Shown: one piece after another, positions 1-7,912 of the stretch
How the letters are laid out: every line of letters begins with the position of its first letter
How positions within the stretch are numbered: position 1 is the first letter of the stretch
Source of the DNA: Kangiella sp.
Lineage (GTDB): Bacteria > Pseudomonadota > Gammaproteobacteria > Enterobacterales > Kangiellaceae
Length of the DNA: 64,000 nt
NCBI GenBank assembly: GCA_028284185.1
Contig: JANQSG010000024.1
Coordinates: 44,441-108,440, forward strand
Direction of reading: 5' to 3'
Notes under the pieces: model-generated
What the model saw: the letters and a program-made list of their open reading frames with translations, nothing else
Databases searched by the model: none
Told to the model about the DNA's origin: nothing
Position numbers and translations under genes: made by a program

Positions 1-907
1 CCTCGGTGTTCGAGCTAAAGTGATGGAAGGTCATACTTTAGCCGATGGTATGGCGGAATTTCCCAAAGTTTTTAATGAGTTATACCGCTCGATGGTGGCT
101 GCTGGTGAAAGAGCCGGCCATTTGGATACGGTACTTAACCGTTTGGCCGATTACACTGAAAGACGTCATAAGATCCAGGGTAAGATTTCAGCGGCTATGG
201 TTTATCCGATTGTTTTGATATTGGTGGCGATAGGTGTGGTTTCAGGTTTGATGGTGTATGCAGTGCCCAAGGTGGTGGGACAGTTTCAGGCTTCAGGTCA
301 GGAATTGCCTTTTATTACACAGATCTTAATTGGAATCAGCAATTTTATTAGTGGTTATGGGCTTTATTTGCTGATAGCCATTATTTTGCTGGTGATAGGC
401 GCTAAATATTGGTTAAGGAATCCTGAGCATAAAGAAAAATGGCATAACAAAATTTTAAAGATGCCAGTGTTTGGTCGTTTATCGCGGAACCTGAATACGT
501 CTCAGTTTACCAGCACTCTAAGTATCTTACATTCCAGTGGGGTGCCCTTGTTAGAGGCTATGAAAATAGGTGGTAAAGTTCTGACCAATTTAAAGATGCG
601 CACTGCAGTTAATGAAGCAGCAGTTAAGGTGCGCGAAGGTGCCAGTCTAAAAAATGCTTTGCAACAAACCAAACTGTTTCCACCCATGATGATCCATATG
701 ATAGGTAGCGGTGAGGCTAGTGGTGAGCTGGAGGATATGTTAAAGCAGGTTTCTGATAATCAGGAGTCACAGTTTGAAAACAGCGTGGATGTGGCACTTA
801 ATATTATGGGGCCAACCATTATTTTATTTTTAGGTGGTGTGGTCTTCTTTATTGTGTTGGCCATGATGTCGCCAATTTATGAATTAACTAAATCGATTAC
901 CAGTTAG
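1..907 (+). CDS. gspF: Type II secretion inner-membrane platform protein GspF (5' end cut off by window)
   Basis: GspF is the polytopic inner-membrane platform protein of the type II secretion system and contacts GspE and GspL. The frame is open to base 2, and the codons before the first GTG (20) read as GspF-like sequence, so the gene begins upstream of the window. About 300 residues are visible against roughly 400 for the family. Hydrophobic segments lie near residues 56-80, 105-127 and 264-285, counted from the GTG at 20. Both the second half of the first T2SSF domain and a full second T2SSF domain are present. It is followed after 23 bases by gspG in the usual gsp order. Identification is secure from sequence plus context; the missing N-terminus cannot be assessed. 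Confidence 0.95.
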   Translation, partial: LGVRAKVMEGHTLADGMAEFPKVFNELYRSMVAAGERAGHLDTVLNRLADYTERRHKIQGKISAAMVYPIVLILVAIGVVSGLMVYAVPKVVGQFQASGQELPFITQILIGISNFISGYGLYLLIAIILLVIGAKYWLRNPEHKEKWHNKILKMPVFGRLSRNLNTSQFTSTLSILHSSGVPLLEAMKIGGKVLTNLKMRTAVNEAAVKVREGASLKNALQQTKLFPPMMIHMIGSGEASGELEDMLKQVSDNQESQFENSVDVALNIMGPTIILFLGGVVFFIVLAMMSPIYELTKSITS

Positions 908-930
908 TAATCAAAAAGTGAGAGTTTGAA

Positions 931-1410
931 ATGCAAAAGATGATGAAAAAAATTGATAAAAAACAAAAAGGTTTTACCTTAACGGAAATTTTGATTGCGA
1001 TTGCTATTGTGGCCATTATGTCAACGGTAGTTGCGTTAAACTTTTTAGGCGAGACCGATAAAGCGCGTTTAATCCGGGTTAAAAATGATTTAACCTCCCT
1101 GCAAGCTGCACTGAATAGTTATTATTCGGATAATGGTTTTTTCCCAACCACCGATCAAGGTTTGCAGGCCTTAGTACAAAAACCAAGTCAGGAGCCAGTG
1201 CCAGGAAACTATCGTCGTGGTGGCTATATTTCTGGCGGTTCTATCGTTAAAGATCCCTGGGATTCCAGTTATCAATATATTTCTCCTGGTCAGAATGGAG
1301 AATATGATTTGTTTTCGATGGGTGCTGATAAACGTCCTGGCGGTGAAGGTAAATTCCAGGATATTGGTACCTGGAATATGAACACCGTTAAGTTTAATGA
1401 CGAGAATTAA
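931..1410 (+). CDS. gspG: Type II secretion major pseudopilin GspG
   Basis: GspG is the main subunit of the periplasmic pseudopilus that pushes folded exoproteins through the GspD secretin. The N-terminus carries a prepilin peptidase site, with cleavage expected between Gly14 and Phe15 of the KGFTLTE motif and Glu at mature position +5. A hydrophobic helix of about 20 residues follows. The mature domain has the family-typical stretch YYSDNGFFPTTDQGLQAL and a Gly/Asp-rich C-terminus (DLFSMGADKRPGGEG) corresponding to the calcium-binding loop. Length (159 aa) is slightly above the usual 140-150, due to a longer leader. The gene overlaps gspH by 14 bases, suggesting translational coupling. Confidence 0.97.
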   Translation: MQKMMKKIDKKQKGFTLTEILIAIAIVAIMSTVVALNFLGETDKARLIRVKNDLTSLQAALNSYYSDNGFFPTTDQGLQALVQKPSQEPVPGNYRRGGYISGGSIVKDPWDSSYQYISPGQNGEYDLFSMGADKRPGGEGKFQDIGTWNMNTVKFNDEN

Positions 1411-2041
1411 TTCAAAATATGTAGCCTTGAATAAACCTCAAGCCGCTTTTACTTTGCTTGAGGTCTTAATTGCGGTTGCCATTATGGCAATTGTAGTTAC
1501 GGGAGCCTATCTTGCGTTTGGTGATAGCCGTTCTGGCGAATTAAAAAATCATGCTTATAAACTGCTTGGGCAACTGCAAATTGCACAAGAGGAGTCCATT
1601 ATTCGCGGCGTTGAGTTTGGTTTGCGAGTAGAAGAAGATGGCTATCACTTTATGATTTATAACAATGAAAAGTGGCAGCCATTAGAAGATCATCAAGTGT
1701 TGACTGAACAGAAATTTGATAAACCTTTTGCCTTGTATGTGAATGTGCAAGGGCAGGAGTCTTTGTTAAAAAATGCAGAGCCAGATCAAACTGACTCTAA
1801 AGAGACTTTGGATAATAATCAGCAGATTGCTGAAACAGAAAAGAAAAAATTAAAAACACCACAAGTGTTTATGCTTTCCAGCGGTGAAATAAATGAATTT
1901 CAATTGACTGTGGGATTGGATTTATCGGAAGGCAGGTTCTATCGTATCGTGGGTAATTATCTTGGTGAGCTAAAAATCAGTCGAATACCAATTGAGGGTC
2001 ATTATCGTAGTGATTGGGATAAAGATCTCGAAGAAAACTAA
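1397..2041 (+). CDS. gspH: Type II secretion minor pseudopilin GspH
   Basis: GspH is a minor pseudopilin of the type II secretion pseudopilus. A class III leader of 17 residues is followed by FTLLEVLIAVAIMAI, with Glu at position +5 after the predicted cleavage and a hydrophobic helix. The residue before the predicted cut is Ala17 instead of the near-invariant Gly, a small oddity worth checking. The mature part contains the ESIIRGVEFGLRV region seen in GspH. A Gln/Glu/Lys-rich insertion at about residues 125-155 makes it somewhat long (214 aa). The start overlaps the end of gspG, and the next gene follows after 12 bases. Confidence 0.92.
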   Translation: MTRINSKYVALNKPQAAFTLLEVLIAVAIMAIVVTGAYLAFGDSRSGELKNHAYKLLGQLQIAQEESIIRGVEFGLRVEEDGYHFMIYNNEKWQPLEDHQVLTEQKFDKPFALYVNVQGQESLLKNAEPDQTDSKETLDNNQQIAETEKKKLKTPQVFMLSSGEINEFQLTVGLDLSEGRFYRIVGNYLGELKISRIPIEGHYRSDWDKDLEEN

Positions 2042-2053
2042 GGATAATAGAAA

Positions 2054-2434
2054 GTGATAAATAAGTCGAAACAGTTAGGCTTGAGTATTTTGGAGGTATT
2101 GGTGGCTACCGCTATTATTGCCATATTAATTGCGCCGATGGTTTCGAATTTATTTAATGCCACTAGTCAGAATTTAAGCGCTAATCGTGAAATGACTTTA
2201 GCCAGTTATATTGCAAAAAATCATATTGCAGAGTTACAGCTGGAAGATAAATGGCCATCGACTGGCACCAAAGATGGTGAAGTTGAGTTTGCCAATCGTA
2301 CTTGGAAGTGGCAACAGCAAGTAGTGGATACCAGCGATCCCAATATGCGCCGAGTTGTGGTGACTATTTTGTTTGGCAAAGATGGTAGTTTTGCCATGAC
2401 AGGCTTTGTGGGAAAAAAGGATAGCAAAGGCTGA
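2054..2434 (+). CDS. gspI: Type II secretion minor pseudopilin GspI
   Basis: GspI forms the tip complex of the type II pseudopilus together with GspJ and GspK. The start is a GTG after an AGAAA stretch. The prepilin site is Gly9/Leu10 followed by LSILEVLVATAIIAIL with Glu at +5. At 126 residues it matches the family length, and the TWKWQQQV segment is characteristic of GspI. Its TGA stop overlaps the first ATG of gspJ by one base, indicating coupled translation. Function is assigned from family knowledge; no regulatory signal is seen within the operon. Confidence 0.94.
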   Translation: MINKSKQLGLSILEVLVATAIIAILIAPMVSNLFNATSQNLSANREMTLASYIAKNHIAELQLEDKWPSTGTKDGEVEFANRTWKWQQQVVDTSDPNMRRVVVTILFGKDGSFAMTGFVGKKDSKG

Positions 2435-3111
2435 TGCTAAGCATGAAGAACAATCAGGGCTTCAGTTTAACCGAAGTATTAATTGCTTTAGCTATTTTGG
2501 GCTTAATCATGGTGGCGGTATTGGGTTTGTTTAATGCAGTACAGATCAATATGGAGGTATCTGAGAAACAAGGCCATCGTTTACGTGAGGTGCAGCTGGC
2601 CGTGCGTCAGATTGAAGATGACATTAATCACTTGGTCTTTCGTGAAAGGCGTAATGAGTATGGCGATAAAGTGGCTTTGCTTAGAGGTGATTCAGCCAGT
2701 GCTAATAGCTTTATGGAATTTACTAGAACCAATTGGCGCAATCCGGCAAAATTAGCACGTAGCAATTTGCAGCATTTGGTTTATCAGCTTGAGGATGAAA
2801 CATTAGTCCGTAATCATTGGTTGTATGTGGATAATGCGCAAGAAGGTCAGGAATTAAAACGATCTTTATTAACGGGTATTAAAGAAATCACTTTTGAATT
2901 TCTGAAAGATGATGATTGGAAAAAAGAATGGGAAACCGAACAAGATAGTCTGACGGATATGCCAAGAGCAATTAAAGTGACTTTGAAATTAACCGATTTG
3001 GGTGAAGTTTATCGTCTGTTTCCAATAGCTTCTTTTAAAGGCGTTAAGGCTTCATCCCAAAATGAAACCGCAAGAGCTCTTACTGAAGAAGCCACAAAAC
3101 CACAGAATTAA
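2434..3111 (+). CDS. gspJ: Type II secretion minor pseudopilin GspJ
   Basis: GspJ is the second member of the GspI-J-K pseudopilus tip complex. The leader MLSMKNNQG is cut before FSLTEVLIALAILGL, with Glu at +5. A second ATG at 2443 is an alternative start that would shorten the leader by three residues; an AAAGG motif at 2426-2430 is spaced 3 bases from the first and 12 from the second, so the choice is open. The body (225 aa) shows the family REVQLAVRQIEDDI segment and a LPRAI-like motif (MPRAIKVTLKL) near the C-terminus. The last 20 residues are low-complexity and probably disordered. Confidence 0.94.
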   Translation: MLSMKNNQGFSLTEVLIALAILGLIMVAVLGLFNAVQINMEVSEKQGHRLREVQLAVRQIEDDINHLVFRERRNEYGDKVALLRGDSASANSFMEFTRTNWRNPAKLARSNLQHLVYQLEDETLVRNHWLYVDNAQEGQELKRSLLTGIKEITFEFLKDDDWKKEWETEQDSLTDMPRAIKVTLKLTDLGEVYRLFPIASFKGVKASSQNETARALTEEATKPQN

Positions 3112-3120
3112 GTTTAAAAA

Positions 3121-4179
3121 ATGATCAAGTCACAGCAGCAACAATCAGGTATCGCCTTAATCACCGTTTTAGTGATTGCTGCAGTATTGATCATTTATGC
3201 GACCTTTATTCTAAACGATCGGCAGATCGGTGATCGCCGAACTTTTAACATCATCAATGCTTCACGTGCGCAGCAATATATGGTTGGTGCTGAAGCTTTT
3301 GGCAAAAGTTTGCTGGAACAATACTTTGAACAAAGTAAAGCCAAACGCGTGGTACGTACTCAGCCCTGGGCGACAATACCAATGCAATTTCCTATTGAAA
3401 ATAATTTAGGTAATTTGGAAGGTAGCGTCAAAGATATGCATAGCTGCTTTAATCTCAACTCCATTTTATCTGAAGGTGCGCCAGCGAGCACAGGCACTTC
3501 CGGATCAACTCAGACAGAATTGCAGGCTCCTTCAAGCCAAGCTGTCAGTCAGGGTGCTGGCAGACAATTTGGCGAGCAATTAGCTGGCGAGAAAATTTTT
3601 GTCAAAATCATTGAACCGTTAATGCCTGAGTCAGAGGCTACTCCAACAGCACTGGCGGCAGCGCTGCGTGATTGGGTGGACGATGACCAGGAAGTTTCCG
3701 GTGCTGATGGTGCTGAGGACTATACTTATACCGGTTATCAGATCCCTTATCGTACTGGCGATACCTTGCTGGCACACACTAGCGAGTTATTGGTCATCAA
3801 GGGTTTTACCCCTGAAATTTATGATGCCATTAAAGATTATCTTTGTGTGTTGCCGATTAAAGAAGGCACCATTAATGTGAATACGGTTAAGCCGGAACAG
3901 GCAGAATTGGTGTGGGCTTTACTTGACGATGTGGATTTAACAACTGTGCGCCAGGTGTTGCAGGATATGCCGGAAGAGGGCTATAGTGAGAGTGATTTTT
4001 TTACTGCACTTGGTACTGGCAAAGTATCAAAAGAAGCTGCCGGGCGATTAGTGTTTGATAGCAAATATTTATTGATGACGGCGACTGCTAATATCAAGAC
4101 TGGGCGAGCACAAACACATTCGTTACTACTAAAAAATAACAATCAATTTCATGTGGTTTCGCGCCACATTGGAGAATAA
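3121..4179 (+). CDS. gspK: Type II secretion minor pseudopilin GspK
   Basis: GspK is the large minor pseudopilin that caps the tip of the pseudopilus. Cleavage is predicted at Gly10/Ile11 (SGIALITVLVIAAVL). Position +5 is Thr instead of Glu, which is the known GspK exception and fits its tip position. The roughly 350-residue length and the two-domain layout match the family: an alpha-domain inserted around residues 95-235 with CFNLNSIL and DWVDDDQE segments, and a C-terminal helix-hairpin-helix-like domain with INVNT. It overlaps the longest gspL reading frame but not the preferred gspL start. Confidence 0.95.
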   Translation: MIKSQQQQSGIALITVLVIAAVLIIYATFILNDRQIGDRRTFNIINASRAQQYMVGAEAFGKSLLEQYFEQSKAKRVVRTQPWATIPMQFPIENNLGNLEGSVKDMHSCFNLNSILSEGAPASTGTSGSTQTELQAPSSQAVSQGAGRQFGEQLAGEKIFVKIIEPLMPESEATPTALAAALRDWVDDDQEVSGADGAEDYTYTGYQIPYRTGDTLLAHTSELLVIKGFTPEIYDAIKDYLCVLPIKEGTINVNTVKPEQAELVWALLDDVDLTTVRQVLQDMPEEGYSESDFFTALGTGKVSKEAAGRLVFDSKYLLMTATANIKTGRAQTHSLLLKNNNQFHVVSRHIGE

Positions 4180-4180
4180 T

Positions 4181-5416
4181 ATGAAAGGTCGATTATTGAT
4201 TCGATTATTAGCCGATCAGGAAGCGGTGCAGTGGGGTTTGCTCAATGAGCAGGAGGCAACGCCGAGTTTTTTAGAACGAGGTGATTTGCTGCTAAATGAT
4301 ATTGTCGCTTTGGCAGAAATGGCAGTGACTTCGCCAGTCACTGTGTTGATTCCGGCAGAAAAGATTCGCAGCTTTGTAATAGATGCACCGACCAAAAATA
4401 GTAAGCACTTGGAAAAAGCCATTCCTTATTTATTGGAAGAACAAATTATTGAATCGGTTGATAGCCAGCACTTTGCTTTTGGCGAGGTAGATAGCAATAG
4501 TAAAGTCACGGTTAATGTTATTGCCAAAGACTATTTAGAGTCATTATTGGCAAAGTTGCAAGAAGCTGATATTGAGCCTGATGTTATGCTGGCAGATGCT
4601 GCTTGTTTGCCAGTATTTGATGATGCTTGGAGTCTATTGGATGGCAATCCGGTGTTGGTGCGTCAGGATCTAAATAACTTTTGGTCGGCACAATCTGAGT
4701 TAGTGGCAGATTTATTGAATTGGAACCTTAATGAAAGTTTTGAAGAAACTCAGGCCATTAGTCAGGCGGTCAGATTGTTTTCGGCCCAAGAGGTACCATT
4801 GAACCTGGAATCCATGCCCGGTCTTGCGGTGCAACAAGTGCCATTGGATGATGAACTGTTATGGTTAGCCGGCCAGCCGCTTGATAAAACCATTAATTTA
4901 TTGCAACAACAATATACTCCCAGTAAGAAAACTTCTGTTAGCGCCACTACCTGGAAACTGCCTTTAATTGCAGCGTCGGTGGCAGCTGTTTTGGGTTTGA
5001 TCTATTTTACAAGTAATCTATTTATTCTGAATCAAGAGCGCAACCATTACCGCCAATTGGCCTTAACTGAAGTGCGCAAGCTTAGTCCAAACTTGGATGA
5101 AGAGCGTCTCGATTCAAAGATGATAGAGATCGCTAATAATTACCGTAAAGTGGCGGCTGGTTCTGGTCAGACTGGTGGTTTTATGAACTTGTTGGATCAG
5201 GTTTATAACCAACTGAATCCACGGCAAGTGCAACTGGAGCAGATGGAATATATTGCCAAGCAAAGTGTGCTCAATCTGGATGTTGCGGCTAAGGACTATC
5301 AAATTTTAACGGCGGTTCAGCAAAAACTGGAGCAAGCAGGTTTGAAAGTGGATATGCGCAATGCACGTGATAATCAGGGCAGTTGGACAACTCGTTTAGT
5401 GGTGAAGGCAAAATAA
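4181..5416 (+). CDS. gspL: Type II secretion inner-membrane protein GspL
   Basis: GspL is a bitopic inner-membrane protein with an actin-like cytoplasmic domain that holds the GspE ATPase and a periplasmic ferredoxin-like domain that pairs with GspM. The start at ATG 4181 is chosen because GGAG (4171-4174) lies 6 bases upstream; an upstream in-frame ATG at 4151 would run inside gspK. The cytoplasmic domain spans about residues 1-245, one membrane helix lies near 258-282, and a periplasmic domain follows to residue 411. The stop codon shares one base with the gspM start. The sequence is divergent, as usual for GspL, but order and topology make it secure. Confidence 0.93.
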   Translation: MKGRLLIRLLADQEAVQWGLLNEQEATPSFLERGDLLLNDIVALAEMAVTSPVTVLIPAEKIRSFVIDAPTKNSKHLEKAIPYLLEEQIIESVDSQHFAFGEVDSNSKVTVNVIAKDYLESLLAKLQEADIEPDVMLADAACLPVFDDAWSLLDGNPVLVRQDLNNFWSAQSELVADLLNWNLNESFEETQAISQAVRLFSAQEVPLNLESMPGLAVQQVPLDDELLWLAGQPLDKTINLLQQQYTPSKKTSVSATTWKLPLIAASVAAVLGLIYFTSNLFILNQERNHYRQLALTEVRKLSPNLDEERLDSKMIEIANNYRKVAAGSGQTGGFMNLLDQVYNQLNPRQVQLEQMEYIAKQSVLNLDVAAKDYQILTAVQQKLEQAGLKVDMRNARDNQGSWTTRLVVKAK

Positions 5417-5889
5417 TGAATGGAATTAAAAACTGGTATGCTGGCCTCAATCAGCGCGAAAAAACTATGGTATTGGCATTAGCTATTGCTTCGCTTTTAC
5501 TCTTGCTGACGCTGTTAGTGGTAACACCATTAAAAAGATATCAAGCTAATCTAAAAGCTGATCGTGATGCCATTGCAAGTCAGGTTGGAAGTTTAAAACA
5601 GCAGGTTGCAGTTTTACAAGGTGGCAGTCGTCCTGTTAGTAAGCAACCTTTAAACCAATTAGTAAATCAAACCGCCAGTCAATTTGGTTTGAAGTTATCC
5701 AACATTCAAGAGCGAAAGCGTAACCAGGAAATAATTTTACGCTTGGATGATGTTGAATTTGATAATTTGATTCGCTGGGTTTCCGATCTGGAGCAGGCAA
5801 AAGGATTGTTCATAGAAAATATTCGTGTTTCTAATACTGATGCTATAGGAAAAGTTGATGTTTCTTTGAAAGTATTAAAAACAGGATAA
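5416..5889 (+). CDS. gspM: Type II secretion inner-membrane protein GspM
   Basis: GspM is the small bitopic partner of GspL in the inner-membrane platform. The ATG at 5416 overlaps the gspL TAA by one base, the usual coupled arrangement; an extended frame starting 33 bases upstream is less likely. The 157-residue product begins with a short amphipathic cytoplasmic segment (WYAGLNQREK) typical of the family. It then has one strongly hydrophobic helix at about residues 18-40, a coiled-coil-like stretch, and a small periplasmic ferredoxin-like domain. Four bases separate it from gspN. Confidence 0.93.
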   Translation: MNGIKNWYAGLNQREKTMVLALAIASLLLLLTLLVVTPLKRYQANLKADRDAIASQVGSLKQQVAVLQGGSRPVSKQPLNQLVNQTASQFGLKLSNIQERKRNQEIILRLDDVEFDNLIRWVSDLEQAKGLFIENIRVSNTDAIGKVDVSLKVLKTG

Positions 5890-5893
5890 ATTC

Positions 5894-6655
5894 ATGAAAA
5901 AAATCATCCTCGGCATTTTGCTGGGAATAGTGGTGTTATTGCTAATGCTGGTAGCAATGGCACCAGCCAGCACAATTTTACCCATGCTTAAGAGTGCCTT
6001 ACCACAGCAGGTAAAAGCGTTGCAGTTTGGTCAGGTGGATGGTTCGATTTGGTCTCCTTCAATCAACAATGTGTCATATCAAAATTTTTCTCTGAAAAAA
6101 GTTGATATTGAATTAAACCCACTGAGTTTATTTATCGGGAAACTAAAAGGGGATATCTCTATACAAGACCCTAAATTGCATTGGCAAAGTCAATTGAGTG
6201 TTGATCAAAAACAAGTTGCAGTTAAAGCTGCCAGTTATCAGCTGCAAGCCAGTCAATTTGATCCTTTGATGAAATTTCCGGTAAAAGGTTTAGCTGGTGA
6301 ATTATCTGGAAGCCTTAAGCAATTTATCCTAACGCCACAAAATAAAACTATCCAGGCTCTGGACGGTGAAGGGACTTGGCAAAATGCTGTGATTTATTAT
6401 TTAGAGCAACGGCTGGCTTTGGGTGATTTAAATTATCAGTTAACCACTAATGAGCAGGGTGATGCTATAGTACAAATCATGGAAAATAGGGGGCTACTGG
6501 ATCTTAAAGGCAATTTACGCTTAAGTCAGTCCAAAGAATATTTTTTAGAATTAAGCACCCAACAGACTTTGCCAGCTGAGCTTGAACAATGGATCAAGCG
6601 GTTGGCACAATTACAGAATAACCGTTATCACATCAAATGGAACGGCAGACTATAA
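5894..6655 (+). CDS. gspN: Type II secretion protein GspN
   Basis: GspN is an accessory membrane protein found at the end of some type II secretion operons; its exact role is unclear. The product (253 aa) has an N-terminal hydrophobic anchor (about residues 4-24), then a beta-rich periplasmic domain. That domain carries the family's early motif GQVDGSIWSP and the NPLSLFIGKLKGDI segment. The start follows gspM by four bases. The 3' end overlaps the next gene (HAD hydrolase) by 19 bases, so the following two genes may be co-transcribed with the secretion operon. No prepilin peptidase gene (gspO) lies in the window. Confidence 0.9.
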   Translation: MKKIILGILLGIVVLLLMLVAMAPASTILPMLKSALPQQVKALQFGQVDGSIWSPSINNVSYQNFSLKKVDIELNPLSLFIGKLKGDISIQDPKLHWQSQLSVDQKQVAVKAASYQLQASQFDPLMKFPVKGLAGELSGSLKQFILTPQNKTIQALDGEGTWQNAVIYYLEQRLALGDLNYQLTTNEQGDAIVQIMENRGLLDLKGNLRLSQSKEYFLELSTQQTLPAELEQWIKRLAQLQNNRYHIKWNGRL

Positions 6656-7311
6656 TTACTTCCACTCAGTGGCAGTCCATAGATACGATTCTGCTCGATA
6701 TGGATGGTACCCTGCTTGATTTGGCTTTCGATAATTATTTTTGGCTGGACCTAATTCCAAAAGAATATGCCAAAAAACATGGTGTCACAGAAAATGAGTC
6801 GCACCAGTTCCTTAGGCAGCTTTATCAGACTCATCATGGTACTCTTGATTGGTATTGCATCGATTTTTGGAGTGAACAAATGCAACTTGATATTGCTGCT
6901 ATCAAAACCAGAGTTGCTGAAAAAGTGGAATATCGCAAAGGTACTCCAGAGTTTTTGCAGCAAGCAAAAGCTGCCGGAAAAAAGCTTTATCTGGTAACTA
7001 ATGCTCATCCGGATACTTTGCGAATTAAATTAGCACAAAAAGATTTTTCTATCTATTTTGATGAAATACTGTCGAGCCACGACACAGGCTATCCTAAGGA
7101 AGATGATGGATTCTGGCAGGTCATAAAAATGAAATGGAACTTTAATCCCGCTAATACATTATTTGTGGACGACAGTGCTAACATACTAGAAACCGCTCAG
7201 AATTTTGGCATCGGTTATCTTGTGGGGGTAAATTATCCTGACTCTACTAAAGCTGCTAATCATTTCAAGGCATTTGCAGCGGTTAATGAACTAACGGAAC
7301 TTTTGGTATAA
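6637..7311 (+). CDS. yrfG: HAD-family GMP/IMP nucleotidase (YrfG type)
   Basis: This is a haloacid-dehalogenase-fold phosphatase resembling E. coli YrfG, which removes phosphate from GMP and IMP. The four HAD motifs are visible: DMDGT (nucleophile Asp21, Asp23), LVTNAH (motif II Thr), Lys in YPKEDDGFW (motif III), and FVDDSAN (motif IV). The family-typical HHGTLDWYCIDFW cap segment is also present. Its neighbour nudE is the same partner found beside yrfG in enterobacteria, supporting the assignment. It starts inside the end of gspN and ends six bases before nudE. The substrate is inferred from the family, not from the sequence. Confidence 0.87.
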   Translation: MERQTIITSTQWQSIDTILLDMDGTLLDLAFDNYFWLDLIPKEYAKKHGVTENESHQFLRQLYQTHHGTLDWYCIDFWSEQMQLDIAAIKTRVAEKVEYRKGTPEFLQQAKAAGKKLYLVTNAHPDTLRIKLAQKDFSIYFDEILSSHDTGYPKEDDGFWQVIKMKWNFNPANTLFVDDSANILETAQNFGIGYLVGVNYPDSTKAANHFKAFAAVNELTELLV

Positions 7312-7317
7312 AAACTC

Positions 7318-7863
7318 ATGAGTAAACTGCCTGAAATCAAGCGTACTAAATTGATTGCAAAAACCCGAATTTTTGCAGTGGAAGAATTGGCAATGGAATT
7401 TGCAAATGGTGAGCAACGAATTTATGAACGTTTAAAAGCCGGTAGTCATGGTGCAGTGATGATTATTCCTGTTTTGGATAGTGAACACTTTCTACTGATT
7501 AAAGAATATGCGGCAGGTGTGGAGTCTTATGAGCTGGCTTTCCCAAAAGGATTAATTGAAGCAGGAGAGGCGCCTGAAGTAGCAGCTAATCGTGAATTGC
7601 AGGAAGAGGCTGGCTATGCAGCGAGCAACTTATCACTATTAAAGCAGATTAGTCTGGCTCCTGGTTATTTAAGTCATAGGATGCACCTGGTTTTGGCGCA
7701 AGATTTATATCCTTCAAAACTTGAGGGCGATGAACCGGAGCCGATTGAGGTGATTCCCTGGAAATTTTCAGAAATCGATCAGTTATTGGAAAGGAACGAT
7801 TTTACCGAAGCAAGAAGCATTGCTGCACTTTATTTGATGCAGCAACATTTTTCAAAACGCTGA
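7318..7863 (+). CDS. nudE: ADP-compounds hydrolase NudE (Nudix)
   Basis: NudE cleaves ADP-ribose, NADH, Ap3A and related ADP compounds into AMP and a phosphorylated product. The Nudix box spans about residues 78-100, with Gly at its start and the REL.EEAGY core (RELQEEAGY) carrying the metal-binding glutamates. Length (181 aa) and the PGYLSHRMHLVLA segment match NudE. It sits directly after the yrfG-like gene and ends in a convergent arrangement with the ctpA-like gene; no clear terminator is visible in the 49-base gap. It probably belongs to a housekeeping pair read with or independently of the gsp operon. Confidence 0.92.
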   Translation: MSKLPEIKRTKLIAKTRIFAVEELAMEFANGEQRIYERLKAGSHGAVMIIPVLDSEHFLLIKEYAAGVESYELAFPKGLIEAGEAPEVAANRELQEEAGYAASNLSLLKQISLAPGYLSHRMHLVLAQDLYPSKLEGDEPEPIEVIPWKFSEIDQLLERNDFTEARSIAALYLMQQHFSKR

Positions 7864-7912
7864 AATTTAAAAAAATAATCTGCTATTTACAGGTTAGATG
7901 CCCTGTTGTCGG

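Noticed and set aside
3121..4179. Missing Glu at position +5 in GspK
   Set aside because: GspK proteins characteristically lack this Glu because they sit at the pseudopilus tip.
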